Positions 8,660-20,470 of a DNA stretch of 64,000 nt are shown here, piece by piece. Position 1 is the stretch's first letter. Each line of letters starts with the position of its first letter. A program made the translations under genes and the position numbers. The stretch spans positions 1,240,001 through 1,304,000 of the forward strand of contig JAPFFF010000028.1 in NCBI GenBank assembly GCA_039105265.1, given 5' to 3'. This DNA comes from Tritrichomonas musculus (lineage: Eukaryota > Parabasalia > Tritrichomonadida > Tritrichomonadidae). The notes under the pieces were generated by a model. It saw only the letters and a list, made by a program, of their open reading frames with translations. It did no database searches and had not been told where the DNA came from.

Positions 8660-11600
8660 CTATTGTATTTCTGAGAGTAAATCATGCCCGAAACCTTCAT
8701 AAAATACTGATGATATATTTTTCGGTGGCTTCTCTTCTGGTTGAAAATAGTCGGAAAAATAGTTGAAAGGTTCCTGTTCGAATAAAATATATCTATAATT
8801 TTCAAATTCTTCATCAAAATATAATTGATCATGCCATTCGTTTTCAATGATTGCAAATATCATTGAACATATGAATTGATTTGAATCAGTAGTATATTTT
8901 TCAATTTCTTTCTTCATTTGAATGAAATCACTTTGGTATTTTTTATATAATACTGCATAAAGCAAATCATGTGAATGCTGACAATTAATTTTATATAAAT
9001 CAAACAGTAATTCAAATGAACTATCAATATCATTTAAATCAAAAATATAAGTTATTGCTAAATTTAATTTTGATACTGAATAATTTTTCTGACGAATAGC
9101 TTCTTTGAAATATTCAACAGCTAAACTAATATTTTTTTCGACATCAGTGCCAGATCTATAAATAATTCCAAGCTTATTTTTAGCAAGATGATCGTTGAGT
9201 GACGATGCCTCTTTGAAGTAGTGTATAGCTTGTTGTATATCACGCTTCATATATATTCCTTTGAAATACATATATCCAAGATCAAAAAAGGATTGATAAT
9301 ATCTATTCTTTGCAGATTCCTTGAGCCAATATATTGCCAATCTTGGATTCTCTTTATAAAGACATCTATAAAGATAAAATTGAGCTTCTCCAAAATTTTG
9401 TTTTGCAGAGAGTGTTAGATAATATTTTCCTATGTTACTATCTTTTTTCATATAAGCCTTACCTAATATATTCAGTGCAAAGAAATTGTTGTGATTAGCT
9501 GAAAGATGCAAATAATACATAGATTTATTTATATCAAATACATTAAATTTATAAGTGCCATAAATTTTTGCTAGCATTAGTTGAGCTTTTGCATCATTCT
9601 GGTCAGATGCAAGTGTATAATAATGTATAGCTTTTTGGATGTCTGATTTCATATAATATATAGTACCTAGAAAATATTGTGCTTCTGGATTATTTTGATT
9701 AGCTGCTAGTGTAAAATAATATGTTGCTTTGTAAATATCGATTGGAATATATTTGTCAAAAAAATAAATAAGACCAAGTTGAATTTGTGAATCAATATCA
9801 TTTTGATTGGCTGCAAGAGTGAAATAATAAATTGCTTTTTTAACATCAGTTTGAACATATTTGCCTTCAATATATAGAAGGCCAAGATTATGTTGGGCGC
9901 CACTATTGTTTAGATCTGAAGCCATTTTATAATATTTTATTGCTTTGTTAATATTAATTGATATATATTTCCCATTATAATAAATATTTCCTAGAGATAA
10001 ATATGCTTCTGAATTATTATGTTTTGAAGCCAATAAAAAATAGTTTATTGCTTTCTTTATATCACGATTGACGTATTTTCCTTTATAATAAATATATCCA
10101 AGATAAAACAGAGATGCTTCATTGTTTAGATTTGCAGCCATTCCAAGATAATACAAGGCTTTATCTATATCAGGTCTCACATATTTGCCCGTTAAATAAA
10201 TGTATCCTAGATTATGCATTGATAGTACATCTTTATTATTTGCTGCCATAGTAAAAAAGTGAATGGCTTTATCTATATCCCGTAAAACATGTTTTCCTTC
10301 AAAATAAAGTAAACCAAGAGATGATTGTGAGACTACACATCCTTTTTCTGCAGCTAGAGTAAAATAATGAATAGATTTCTTTATGTCAACTGAAACGTAA
10401 TCACCATCCAAATATATTTGGCCAAGTCTGAGTTGTGCATTAATTTCACCATAATCAGACGCCAGAGTATAATAATAGATTGCTTTTTCTATATAATTTA
10501 TTTTTTCATTTTCCTGAAAACTTTTTTGGTAATAAAAATATCCAAGATTATACAACTTCTTATCTATCTCTAGATTTTTTTTAAATTTTTGATAATTATG
10601 TTCATTTGATGTTTCCTCAAGAAAATTTAAAATTGATTCAGAAAAAGCACTTGAAGATGCTGTAATAAAAAAATAGAGTGCTCTTTTAATATTTTTAATG
10701 ACATATTTTCCTTTCGCGTACATTTTTCCTATATTATATAATGCTTCAATTTCATCTGTTCTGTTAAAAATATTATCAATCGTTTGAAATATACTTTTAT
10801 CATAAATATCTTTGAAATATCGCTTGAAATTTTGATTTAAATTATCAATTTTTATTTTTGAATAATTATTGATGTAAAAATCTAAAATAACTTGTGAAAT
10901 ATCTGGCCGATCAGATGGTTCTTCTTTTATACAATTATAATATAATTCTTCGAGGTTTATATGTCGTTTAAAATTATTATATTGGCTTCTATTTTCTAAG
11001 CTTGGTATTTTATTTATCACTAAGTAATAAATCAACATTCCTAGTGAATATATATCACACTTATTTGTTATTTTACCTTCATTAACTTCTGGTGCAACAA
11101 AATCATGAGAAAAATCATTTGTAAAATTTTCATTATCTTGATTATTATTAATTAATCGATCAAAATCAATCAAAACTACTGTTTTGTTTTCATCAATAAT
11201 AATATTGTCTGGTTTTAAATCACGAATGATGAAATTATTTCGATGTAAAAATTCAATAATTATCATGATTTCAAAAACAATTGTCTTTATTTCTATTTCT
11301 AAAAGGATCACTTCTTTATTTACTATATCCATCAATAAATTACCCGATATGTATTCAATAACCAGTAAATCATATTTATCTTTGATAATTCCATAAAATT
11401 TTGGTACCAATGGAAAATTTTTAAGTTTCAAATAATTTTCTTTTTCTCTTTCAATTAATTTTAATGTTTCAATATCATTTTTTTTAGGTTTTTTTACAAC
11501 CATAAATTCTTCATTTTCAATATTATAAATTAAATTGGCTGAAAATGTTGATCCTGTTCCAATTTGACGAATTAAAATACAACTTTCTTTGTCTATTTCC

Positions 11601-12197
11601 TTCAAATTCTCTTCTTTTTGATTGTTTGAAAATTTGAATAAATTTTCAAGTCTATTTTTATTAATTTTATAGGATGCTTTACATAATGAGTATCCAGAAA
11701 TACATGGCTTTATATATTTCCAGATTCTTCTAATAAATGGCTTTCTATTCGATATAATTCTAAGTTGTTCGTTTAAAATTTCCATGTAATTTAAAAACAA
11801 TGGATAAACTTGTATTTCGGTATATCTAATATGAGTGTTTAAATCAAATAGCTCTTTTGTATTTGATAAAAAGATTATACATAAATCATAAACATTGGAA
11901 AAAAGAGGCTCAAGGATATGAATAGATGACTGCTTAATTAATAATATTGTTTTTTTGAAATCCTATAAAAAAATACTTAGCTGATGCTCTCTGATTAAGC
12001 TCATCACTTTGATTAATTATTATCGCTTTGGATTCTTTTATGTTTGAGAGAATTTTGGGATATTGATCTAGATTAAATTCTTCAAAAACATGAAAAAATG
12101 TGTAATTTTGAATAATTTCATTTAGTTTCTTATTTCCTATCTTTATCTTGTGTTCTTGTAATTCATTAAAATGCTGATAAAGATCATTATCAATCAT
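8660..12197 (-). CDS. Sel1-repeat protein with kinase-like head, one homopolymer frameshift
   Basis: The intact frame 8660-11800 gives 1046 aa. A kinase-like domain comes first (about 65-325): loop 'IGTGSTFSANLI', Lys in 'FMVVKKPKK', catalytic loop 'IRDLKPDNIII' and DFD in place of DFG ('LIDFDRLI'). About 17 Sel1 units follow, of the form 'A..LG.IYY.GKYV..DI.KAI.YF..A'. The frame stays open upstream of that ATG to about 11945. There it meets, one base out of register at a run of seven T (11950-11956), an 87-aa frame that starts at 12197. That piece ('YQHFNELQEHKIKIGNKKL' to 'SAKYFFIGF') matches the start of the other Sel1/kinase gene at 44558, so both are one gene of about 1.17 kaa. Sel1 repeats are protein-binding solenoids; a scaffold or signalling role is inferred. 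The slip may be real or a sequencing error. Confidence 0.8.
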
Positions 12198-12217
12198 AAA
12201 AAAGTTTTTTAAGTAAA

Positions 12218-12233
12218 GGTCAATATTTTGACC
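12218..12233 (-). promoter_or_regulatory. GGTCAA-TATT-TTGACC palindrome upstream of the Sel1/kinase gene
   Basis: A 16-base inverted repeat with 6-base arms lies 21 bases before the ATG at 12197 (minus strand). Related words lie upstream of other genes here. Function is inferred from position. Confidence 0.4.
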
Positions 12234-12375
12234 TAAAAAAAAAATAAGTTATTTCAAATTATTTTTTTATTAAATGAACCTTATTCATTTCTTTAAACAA
12301 AAAATGTAATTGCTGTTTTTCAAATCGATCATATTGTTGTAAGAACTATTGCTGTTATTGGATGTGCTTCATTAT

Positions 12376-12401
12376 AAATTTTGAAATCGATTTCAAAATT
12401 T
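12376..12401. repeat. 26-bp perfect palindrome centred on ATCGAT
   Basis: Arms AAATTTTGAAATC and GATTTCAAAATTT pair perfectly. It lies in the spacer between divergent genes at 12197 (minus) and 12581 (plus), so it could be an operator-like site or a small foldback. Confidence 0.6.
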
Positions 12402-12504
12402 AGGACTGACAATGCTCACCCACGTTAAGCATCAACATAAATTTCATTAAATAATTTATTAAAATGTTTTATGCAAATATATGCTTTATTTATGAATATA
12501 TTTT

Positions 12505-12562
12505 GAGATATTTCTATAACATAATTATATTTTTTAAATAGTTTACAAATTATTATTTCTGA
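12505..12562 (+). repeat. Upstream block shared with 7170-7228
   Basis: This is the second copy of the approximately 58-base block described at 7170. It ends 18 bases before the ATG at 12581, against 100 bases in the other copy. Confidence 0.5.
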
Positions 12563-12580
12563 GATTATTTAGCAAAATCA

Positions 12581-13864
12581 ATGATCAAAACTAGAGAACT
12601 AACAAGCTTTGAAAAGTTTTTTGTTCACACAAAAGAAAAGATTCAGTTTGCTGTTGAAGTTAGTGATTCTAACTTTATTCCCAAGATCATTAAAAACTTC
12701 AAGCATTATATTCCAGGTTTTCATTTAAGATTAGAAGATTCAAAATATATTTGTCATAATAAGCCTGTTTATATATACCAAATTCCTAAAAATGAGACAA
12801 CACCTCGCGAAGCTTGCAGTTTTATTGAAAAAATTAATTTTGATTATAAAGATACTTTATCAATTATTGGTACCAATGACAAAACGGTTGCAGTGTCGGT
12901 CAGCCATGTAATTTGTGATGCGGGATTTTTTTCAGACATATATAACAAGCTTTTACTTGATATCCAATATAAAATTTCATCTCCAATACCAATTTCTACG
13001 AGCGACACCTTTCCTGCCGAATTAGAAAAAATTACCAGAAGTGATATAGAAAACGTGAATAAAATAATGAACGATTTAACCACCCTACGATGGAGTCCAA
13101 ATTATCAAGAATTGCAAGCAAAAAACAAGCCAGGCCTTCCAAGTCGCATGCACACTGACGAGAGTCCGATCAGTGATTTCCAACTATCCAAATCAGACGT
13201 CAACATGACCGATCTTTACCTGGCAAACAGCCTCCTTTCAATTATGGGGATAAATGGTCGGATGGATTCAAAATTTGGTCTCAATGTACCAGTCAATTTA
13301 CGGCAGTTTCTGCCATCTTGCTCGATCAATTTATCAAACACTCAAAACATCTCAGCTGTTAACGTATTATCACGTCACATCACCTCTAACACATCACTTC
13401 ACGATTTGTGTCTCCGCCTCCGACATGACCTCTCTCAAAAACTGCTCACAGGATCGATGTTTGCCGTCTTCAGAGGCTACCTTGATAACAGCATCAATTT
13501 TGAGAGGAAAAAGTGCTGTTTTTTGGAGTTCTCAAACATCGGGAAAATTGGCGCATTGAAAAGTGGCAACCAATTCAATGATGGGCATGTCATAACCGAT
13601 TTGTGGATACAGCAAAATTTGCCATTGCAGCAGGAGGAGTCGTCTGTGTATCTCATGTCTTTCGCAAGGATGAAACACGACGTTGGAACAGTTGTAACGA
13701 GATTCAGGCAGCCGACATCCGTCATAAACGACGAAGATGCCGATGCCTTTTTTGCATCTGTTATGCACTTGATGAAGGAGGCGCCTCTTGACGCGCCAAT
13801 CCAGACTGTTTATGACGAGATAAGAAGTTTCCAATCAAAAGTTAGAAGGCAAAAGAAGAAATGA
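12581..13864 (+). CDS. CoA-dependent acyltransferase-like protein (condensation/CAT superfamily), 427 aa
   Basis: The motif 'AVSVSHVICDAGFFSDI' near residue 108 is the HxxxD signature (His-Val-Ile-Cys-Asp) of the chloramphenicol-acetyltransferase/condensation-domain superfamily. The following layout fits a two-lobe enzyme of that fold: 'GINGRMDSKFGLNVPVNLRQFL' near 225-245 and 'LEFSNIGKIG' near 320, where the family has its N-x-R and second-lobe core motifs. Length is also right (400-450 aa). In the superfamily the His takes a proton from an acceptor alcohol or amine attacking an acyl thioester. There is no signal peptide or membrane helix, so it is likely cytosolic. The substrate cannot be told. 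Base composition is clearly less AT-rich toward the 3' half, unlike its neighbours. Confidence 0.6.
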   Translation: MIKTRELTSFEKFFVHTKEKIQFAVEVSDSNFIPKIIKNFKHYIPGFHLRLEDSKYICHNKPVYIYQIPKNETTPREACSFIEKINFDYKDTLSIIGTNDKTVAVSVSHVICDAGFFSDIYNKLLLDIQYKISSPIPISTSDTFPAELEKITRSDIENVNKIMNDLTTLRWSPNYQELQAKNKPGLPSRMHTDESPISDFQLSKSDVNMTDLYLANSLLSIMGINGRMDSKFGLNVPVNLRQFLPSCSINLSNTQNISAVNVLSRHITSNTSLHDLCLRLRHDLSQKLLTGSMFAVFRGYLDNSINFERKKCCFLEFSNIGKIGALKSGNQFNDGHVITDLWIQQNLPLQQEESSVYLMSFARMKHDVGTVVTRFRQPTSVINDEDADAFFASVMHLMKEAPLDAPIQTVYDEIRSFQSKVRRQKKK

Positions 13865-14926
13865 TGATTTTAGACATATTTTTTTGTTTTCTTTTATCTT
13901 TTTATAATTTTTCATCTTATTCGTTTTTGTAAGTTTTTTTTAAAAAAAAAAATTAAAATGATTCATCTTTACAAAAAAAAGCTTTTATGTAATGAACAAA
14001 ACAAATGTTTCATATTTGGTATGGATATTACATAATACTTTTGCATGAAAGGTTAAATTACTCATCATCCAATTCGGTGAATACATCTGATGTTTCATTT
14101 ACATTAATATTATATTTAACAATAAAAATTGAAATAAATCAAGCGTTGATATAGGAAACGATGGAATTATTCTTATTTTTTATAAAAAATATGTCTAGAG
14201 CATATTTAACATTTAACATAACTAGAGTAGAAAAAACTTCCGGCTCTACTTTTCAATATTATACAATTTAATATAGAAAGCATATGCTAATGTCATTCAA
14301 AAACGAAATAAAGGACGCCATTTAAAAGATCCAAGAGTTGATCGACATAATTGCCAATTTACACTGATTTTTGAATGTTTTGAAAGTAATTTCACAATAT
14401 ATGTATTATTATTCGATAATTCAAATTATAAGTATTGTCTTTTTAGCTTATTCACGTCAATATCATTTTTATCATGATATCAGAAAAAAAAAATTATATA
14501 TATTTTTACAATTTAAAATATGTATGGTAATTTTTTCTTAGGAATTATTTATTAATAAATCAAGAGGGATTTATTTAAATATCAATTTTTTTTGAATAAA
14601 CTTAATTGTCTTAAATTATTTTATTTATTGTTTAATATTCTTAAAACATTATAAATTGATAAAGAAAAAAAATTTTTTAACACTGAAAAAATTGAAATAA
14701 TTATTTCACCAAAAATAAATATATGATATATTTTCATCAAAATTAAATATTTTTTTAATTAAAATTTCAAATTATATTATAAATATAAAAATAAATTTAA
14801 ATAAATATGAAATAATATCATATAAGAGAGAAAATTATGAGAAATTTTACTTTTCTATAAAAGCCGATTATTTTTTTTTTTCGATAGAATTCATTCAAAT
14901 TTCAAATTGTATAGAGGAATTTTTAA
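13865..14926. other. AT-rich intergenic spacer
   Basis: No gene or clear repeat is supported. The stretch is mostly A and T with several long T runs. Confidence 0.5.
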
Positions 14927-17900
14927 ATGCTTCTCCTATTTTTTGGCTTTACTATATCATTAAAACCACTTTTTTTCGCTACTGGACTTGGATTATCCCC
15001 TATTTATGGAACAGTAACTCAGCCTGATCTTTATCCAGAATGCCCAGCAAACTTAAATAAAACATCGATTCGATATGGCACGTCATCAAATCAAAACTTG
15101 ATTAAAAACTACCCTGATTGTATTGCTAAACTTTTTCGAGTTCAATTAAATTCATCAACAGGAAAAGTTGAGCAATTACCCGGAATAATTACAGATAGTT
15201 CGCCTATTGGTGAAACCATTCACCTTTCCACAACATATGCAACTATTGTTGCAGAAGCCCAAAAAATTGGCTATGTTGACAATGAAAATCTATTTAGTGT
15301 TGGTTTTAATTATTTACTTCATCCTGTCACGAGCTATTCTGTTTACGACAAATTGAAAGAAAAGATAGAAGAAGTCTACAACAAGAATCATGAAAAATCT
15401 GTTTTAATATCATTTAGCCAAGGAAGTTTCTTTTCAATTTTTATATCCAATTATTCGACCAAAGATTGGGTCAAAAAGTACGTTGATTCAATTATTTTCA
15501 TAGCACCAGCATTTGCTGGTTATCCCACTTTTTCAGAACTTTTTAGACAGCAACTTTCACCTTATGTAGCTAATGAAGAACTGAAAAAAAGTATAATGAG
15601 AATGCCAGGCTTTCATTTAATGATGCCGAATTACGTTGTGTATGAGAATTTCACGTTAATTTACAATCTGAATGAAGATTATGACCAGCATAATGCTTCG
15701 TTTGCGTTTGAGTTCCTTAAGTCACAAGGAAAAGTAGATGATGAGTCTGAGAAAATTTTCAAAGAGATCGCTGAGAAGTATTTAAAAGAGCCGATACCAG
15801 AGCCGCCTGTTCCCAGTTTGATCATTTACAACGACAACGTTAAAATGTCGGTTTCTTATTCAATTTATCAATATCAAAATAAAATCGTTAAAGAAAATGT
15901 TTTTCCAAGTTATGGTGATGGAATGGTGACAGCTGATAGTGCTCGATATGCATGTGGTCATTGGAAAAGTGCCAAATGTTTTAATTTGAGAGATTCGTCA
16001 AGTCATGTGAAAATATTATCTAATCCAAAAACAATTAAAGCTTTGTTTGATTTCATTCAAAATGATAATAGAGTTGTTGAACCTAAAATCGGTCTCTTCT
16101 TGGCATCCGGTTTCAATGGATCTCCTTTGTATGCAACTGTGACTGATCCAACAAATAAAATTTGCCCGAAAAATCTGAAAAATTTTCCTTTTTTATCTTC
16201 ATTTTTCACTAATGTTCATCAGTTGGTCGACACTGATGCAAGCAATTGGCTTAGTGATGAATGCAAAGCAATGTTGACAAGAGTTGAGCTTTCTGATGAT
16301 GAAACTCATGTCACTTTTGCACCAGGAATTCACATAAAAAGTTCACCTTTCGGTCAATATGACTTTTTATTAAGTTTTACAAAAATCCTTCAGAAAGCTT
16401 TCTTGGAAGGATGGACATATGATAGAGACTTGTTTGGTGTCGGCTACAATTACATGCTGCATCCATTAATGACCACAGAAACTTACGAAGAATTGAAAAA
16501 TCGGATTGAGAAATATTTTGATGAAACAGGTAAAAAATCGGTTTTGGCCGGACATAGTCAAGGCTCCAGTTTTGTTGAAATATTCATTACTGACTATGTC
16601 ACGCCTGAATGGGCAAGAAAATATATGGCAGGAGTGATATTTTATGCGCCCGCCTTTGCTGGATGGGGAACGTACGATAGGAGTGTGTCTGGCAAATATG
16701 GAAGTGGATTTCCTGATGCCAATATTGAAATGAAAAAGTCAACAATGAGAATGCCAGGCCTTCATATAATGATGCCAAATGAAGCTGTTTTTGGTAACAA
16801 GACTGTAATTAAGGACTTTCCTAATCAAGGTGATGAATCCAATGCAACATTTGTTGCTCCTTTGCTACAAAAATTAGGTCAATTAGATGACATTTCTTAC
16901 AAAATATTCAAATTGACAGACAAGTATAGAAAAAAAGCTCTTCCAGAACCGCCTGTTCCTTCATTGATAATATTTAATAATGCAACAGCAACCCCGAATG
17001 GTTACACATATGTTAGTGCTAAAAATACAGTATCTCATTTTAGCGGTTTCGGTGATGGAACGGTTTCTGGTGATGGTCCTGTTTATGCATGTTCTCATTG
17101 GCAAAATGTCACATGTTATAATTTCAATTCAACTGGCTTCAGTCATTCTACAATACAAGTAAATACAGTTAATTCGGACTTGACATTCAACTTTATTGAA
17201 AGAGTTCATGATTATAAACCTTATCCACCTGACAAAACGGTTTTAAATGAATGTGTCAAGAATGAATTTTCGAATTCTTCTTATATTGAAATTTATAGAA
17301 TTCCAGATAATCAATTCACTTATTCAGCTCATGAAGGATTATCAGCGTATCCTCTTTCTTATTCTTTTGATAATAATCCTGATACTTTTTACATTTCAAG
17401 TGTGAATAATAATATTTCATATCATAATAATGTCACAATTGTGTTTGATGATGTTGTGATGCTTGAAGCTTTTTTGTATGATACTTGTCGTTTAACAAAT
17501 GATGGCATTAAATATGCTACTTTTCAAGGTTTTCCTTCTGTTTTGAATGCTTATTCAGCAATTGGAAATGGTGATTTTGAATTGAATACTGTGTTTGTTG
17601 GCTTTCCTATGTATCCAAGCCAAAGACTTCAATTTGTTTTTAAAAATCCTGTCAAATGCGATAAGATTAAATTGGAATTTGCAGAAATATCATCGCAAAC
17701 AATTGTTGGAGAATCAAGAAATCCTTGTATTGCAGGTTTGACTTTCATTAGAGATTCAAAAAGTGAAGTTTTGCCAATCAAAGGAGTCGAAAGTGAGTTT
17801 GTAAATTTGATTCCTAATTCTAATTTTGAAATAGTTGCTGATGATGGCCTTGACAATTATGAATTGTCCAATTTATTCGATGATGATGAGAGTACTTTTT

Positions 17901-18567
17901 GGATTTCAAAAACATCGAATTCTGATTTATTTCATAATTTTATTGAAGTTGATTTTATTGAAGTTGTTTCTCTTGAATCAATTTTGTATGATTCTGCTTT
18001 GGATAATTCGAGATCAACTCAAAGTTATTCCGGATTTCCATTGATTTTGAATGTTTATTCAAGTGAAAATAATGAAAAGCCTTCTTTTGTTGCTTCTTTT
18101 GCTGGAACTCCTGAAAATCCAACAAGACGGGTTCAATTTAATTTCAATGAAAATTTGGTGTGTAAAAAATTAAGATTAGAATTTGTTAATGTTAGTTCGC
18201 AAAGCATCTCTGGAACAGGAAATAATCCAGTGTGTGCAGGATTGAAATTTGTTGGGCGTGTTCTGCCACCAGCAACGACTCCTATTCCAAGTCCAAGTCA
18301 AAGTTCAAGCCACAGTCCAAGCCCAAGTTCAGGTCAAGCAACAGAACCTACAGAAAATATTGATACAACAATTTATGTTCCTATTTCTAGTTCTGTTGAT
18401 GACTCTGTTGATAATAACCAAAGTGATACTAATTCTTCGTCTTCTAAAGAGAGAGATATAATGATTGCAGGTTATTCTGTTTTTGGTATTTTGGTTGTAA
18501 TATTAGTGATTCTTATTATAATTAAAATCAGAATGAGAAGGCAAGTATCAAACATGGATCAAGCTTG

Positions 18568-18568
<1 letters not shown>
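14927..18568 (+). CDS. Tandem LCAT-like lipase/acyltransferase with two discoidin-like modules and a membrane anchor (1213 aa)
   Basis: A hydrophobic start (MLLLFFGFTISLKPLFF) is followed by two LCAT/PLA2-XV-like alpha/beta-hydrolase domains, about 18-385 and 395-765. Both open with a 'GLGLSPIYG' or 'SGFNGSPLYA' oxyanion region and both end with an Asp in 'GDG.V' and a His in 'SSHVKI' or 'FSHSTI'. The second has the full nucleophile elbow G-H-S-Q-G (Ser 544). The first has S-F-S-Q-G (Ser 164), losing the first Gly. Two repeats of about 165 aa follow (about 780-955 and 965-1130; 'YSFDNNPDTFYIS' and 'NLFDDDESTFWIS', then 'KL.FA.ISSQ'), a galactose-binding/F5-8C-like fold by look. After a Ser/Pro-rich linker comes one membrane helix (about 1183-1203) with a short basic tail. 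It is likely a cell-surface or secretory-route enzyme acting on phospholipid or sterol. The paired catalytic domains suggest an internal duplication. Confidence 0.8.

Positions 18569-18596
<28 letters not shown>
18568..18596. repeat. 29-base A run directly at the stop codon
   Basis: The last A of the TGA stop begins an uninterrupted run of 29 A. It is either a simple homopolymer or a genomic copy of a poly(A) tail; see findings. Confidence 0.9.
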
Positions 18597-18599
<3 letters not shown>

Positions 18600-18834
18600 A
18601 TTTGCTTGTTATTATTTATTTTGTTTTATTAATTTATTTGAATAAAAAAGAATTTTGATATACTTGTAATTTAAAAAAAATCGGTGTCTATAAATCAAAT
18701 TAAGTTTATTTAGATCGATATTTATAGAGCAAAGCTTTGATAATCAAATTGTTGGTGATTTCAATCGGCGTTTTTCATTAAAATTTATTCATAAAACCAT
18801 GAAATTAGAATGAAAATATTATAGAAAAAAATGG

Positions 18835-20110
18835 TTATAAATCTCATCTTTTGCATTAACATCTGTTCCTGAATAATTTAATAAGATTCTAGTAATACTT
18901 ATGTGTCTTTTTTCAACTGCAATATGTAATGCACTTCTATGAAAAATAAAATAAAATTTCATTCAAAAAAATCATTTTAAAAATTTTATTAAAATTTGAA
19001 AATCGAAATGGAATGAAAAAATAATGTTTAAAATTTTATTAAAATATTTATTTTGCAATGTAATAAAAAATATTGATTTCAAATTGAATTAAAAAGAATT
19101 TTTTGAAAACTGAATTAAAAAGAAATCAATTGAAACTGAATTAGAAAATATTTCAATTTGAAATTGAATTTATAAAAATGATGCAAAACTATATTTTAAA
19201 ATGTAAAATAAAAATGGAATTAAAATATTTGATTTTGTATTCTATTTAAAATATTGATTTCAAACAGTATTTTAAAAAATATGATATGAAATGATATTAA
19301 AAAAAAAATTGATTTTAAAAAAACAGCATTCATATTTACATTAATATTTGGATGACCTAGAAAAAGTTTGACCATCTCTTCATTTCCATCTATCACTGCT
19401 TGATGTAAAGCTGTTACTTTATTTAAATAAATCAGTTGAAATTTCATGAATGAAATAGTTTTTAAAAAACATAATAAAAAATAGAAAATCGAACATAATT
19501 GAAATTAATAATTTTGAAATTATCTTATTCAAAAAAGTAGTTTATTACGTCACCATTAAAATAACAATTCAAAATTTCATTAAAATAATATCAATGAAAT
19601 GACACAATTAATATTTTTTTAATTTAAAATTTGATGAAAAAATAAAAAATCAAAATTTCATGCAAATATTTGAATGTAAAATTGTATTTAAAAAAAATTA
19701 TTTTTAAAATTGATGTATCATTAATATTCAATTGATTATGTGATAATAAAATGCTTAAAATATTTATATTTTTTTGTTTGACTGCTTCAAGTAATGCTGT
19801 TGAAGTTATATTGAAATAATTAAATGAAAAACTTCATTAAAAAATCAATAAATGAAACCAAATTTGAATTTTGAAAACTAAAATTTCATAAAATCATTGA
19901 ATTTATTAATTTTATAAATTATAAAATGATTTAAAACATTTTCATCATGAATATCATTAATATATTAAATCTAAAACTGATTTTGAATTCACATCAATTG
20001 TTGGATTTGTTAATAAAAGTTGAACAATTTAGTCATTTTTATTGTAACAAGCTAAATGTAATGGTTGCATATACATTGCATAATCATTACCAAGATTTAC
20101 AATTATTATA
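18835..20110 (-). pseudogene. Exploded ankyrin-repeat (DUF3447-type) pseudogene
   Basis: Four ankyrin units can be read on the minus strand: near 20000-20070 ('MQPLHLACYNKND', stop, 'IVQLLLTNPTIDVN'), near 19735-19800 ('STALLEAVKQKNINILSILLS'), at 19331-19425 ('VTALHQAVIDGNEEMVKLFL' then 'GHPNINVN') and at 18860-18942 ('RSALHIAVEKRHISITRILL' then 'NYSGTDVNAKDE'). Spacers of about 185-390 bases of AT-rich DNA separate them. Every spacer falls at the same place in the repeat, between the '.VN' end of one unit and the 'T/SALH' start of the next. At least one unit has an in-frame stop. The nearest intact relative in the window is at 52694-55006. The spacer ends do not show the conserved trichomonad intron signals, so decay with insertion is the likeliest reading. 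Confidence 0.6.
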
Positions 20111-20242
20111 AATATTTACAAATGATCTAATATTGATAAATGTTTTAATGAAATTGAGAAGTATTCGAGATTTTTATTGCATTCAAAGCCATTCAAAAAA
20201 TAAAAGTAACGTTTATAATTTTTTTCAAGAATTTTAATTTTA

Positions 20243-20468
20243 TTCCAGGATAACCGTTTTTTAATAATAAAATTTCAATAAGCTCATATAAAAAGTTCGT
20301 ATTTTTTTTAAAAATTTATGATTTTTTCCTTACCTTTTTTATTCAAATTTTTCATTCTCAATTATAATCCCAGGATGAATGATCGTTTTTAATTCAATTT
20401 TTGAATTATATTTTGGTTGATAATCGACATGGTTAAATATTAAACCATCTTAAACGGTTATCCTGGAA
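20243..20468. mobile_element. 226-bp MITE with 17-bp perfect TIRs and TA duplication
   Basis: TTCCAGGATAACCGTTT (20243-20259) and its exact complement (20452-20468) bound 192 bases with no coding. TA lies outside both ends, fitting Tc1/mariner or pogo transposition. A further partial end word ATCCTGGAATTA follows at 20479, perhaps from a second insertion. Confidence 0.65.
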
Positions 20469-20470
20469 TA

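Noticed and set aside
18889-19485. Ankyrin spacers as GT-AG introns
   Set aside because: One spacer begins with GT and ends in AG, but the phase does not fit and the others lack these ends and the conserved trichomonad branch-site signal.
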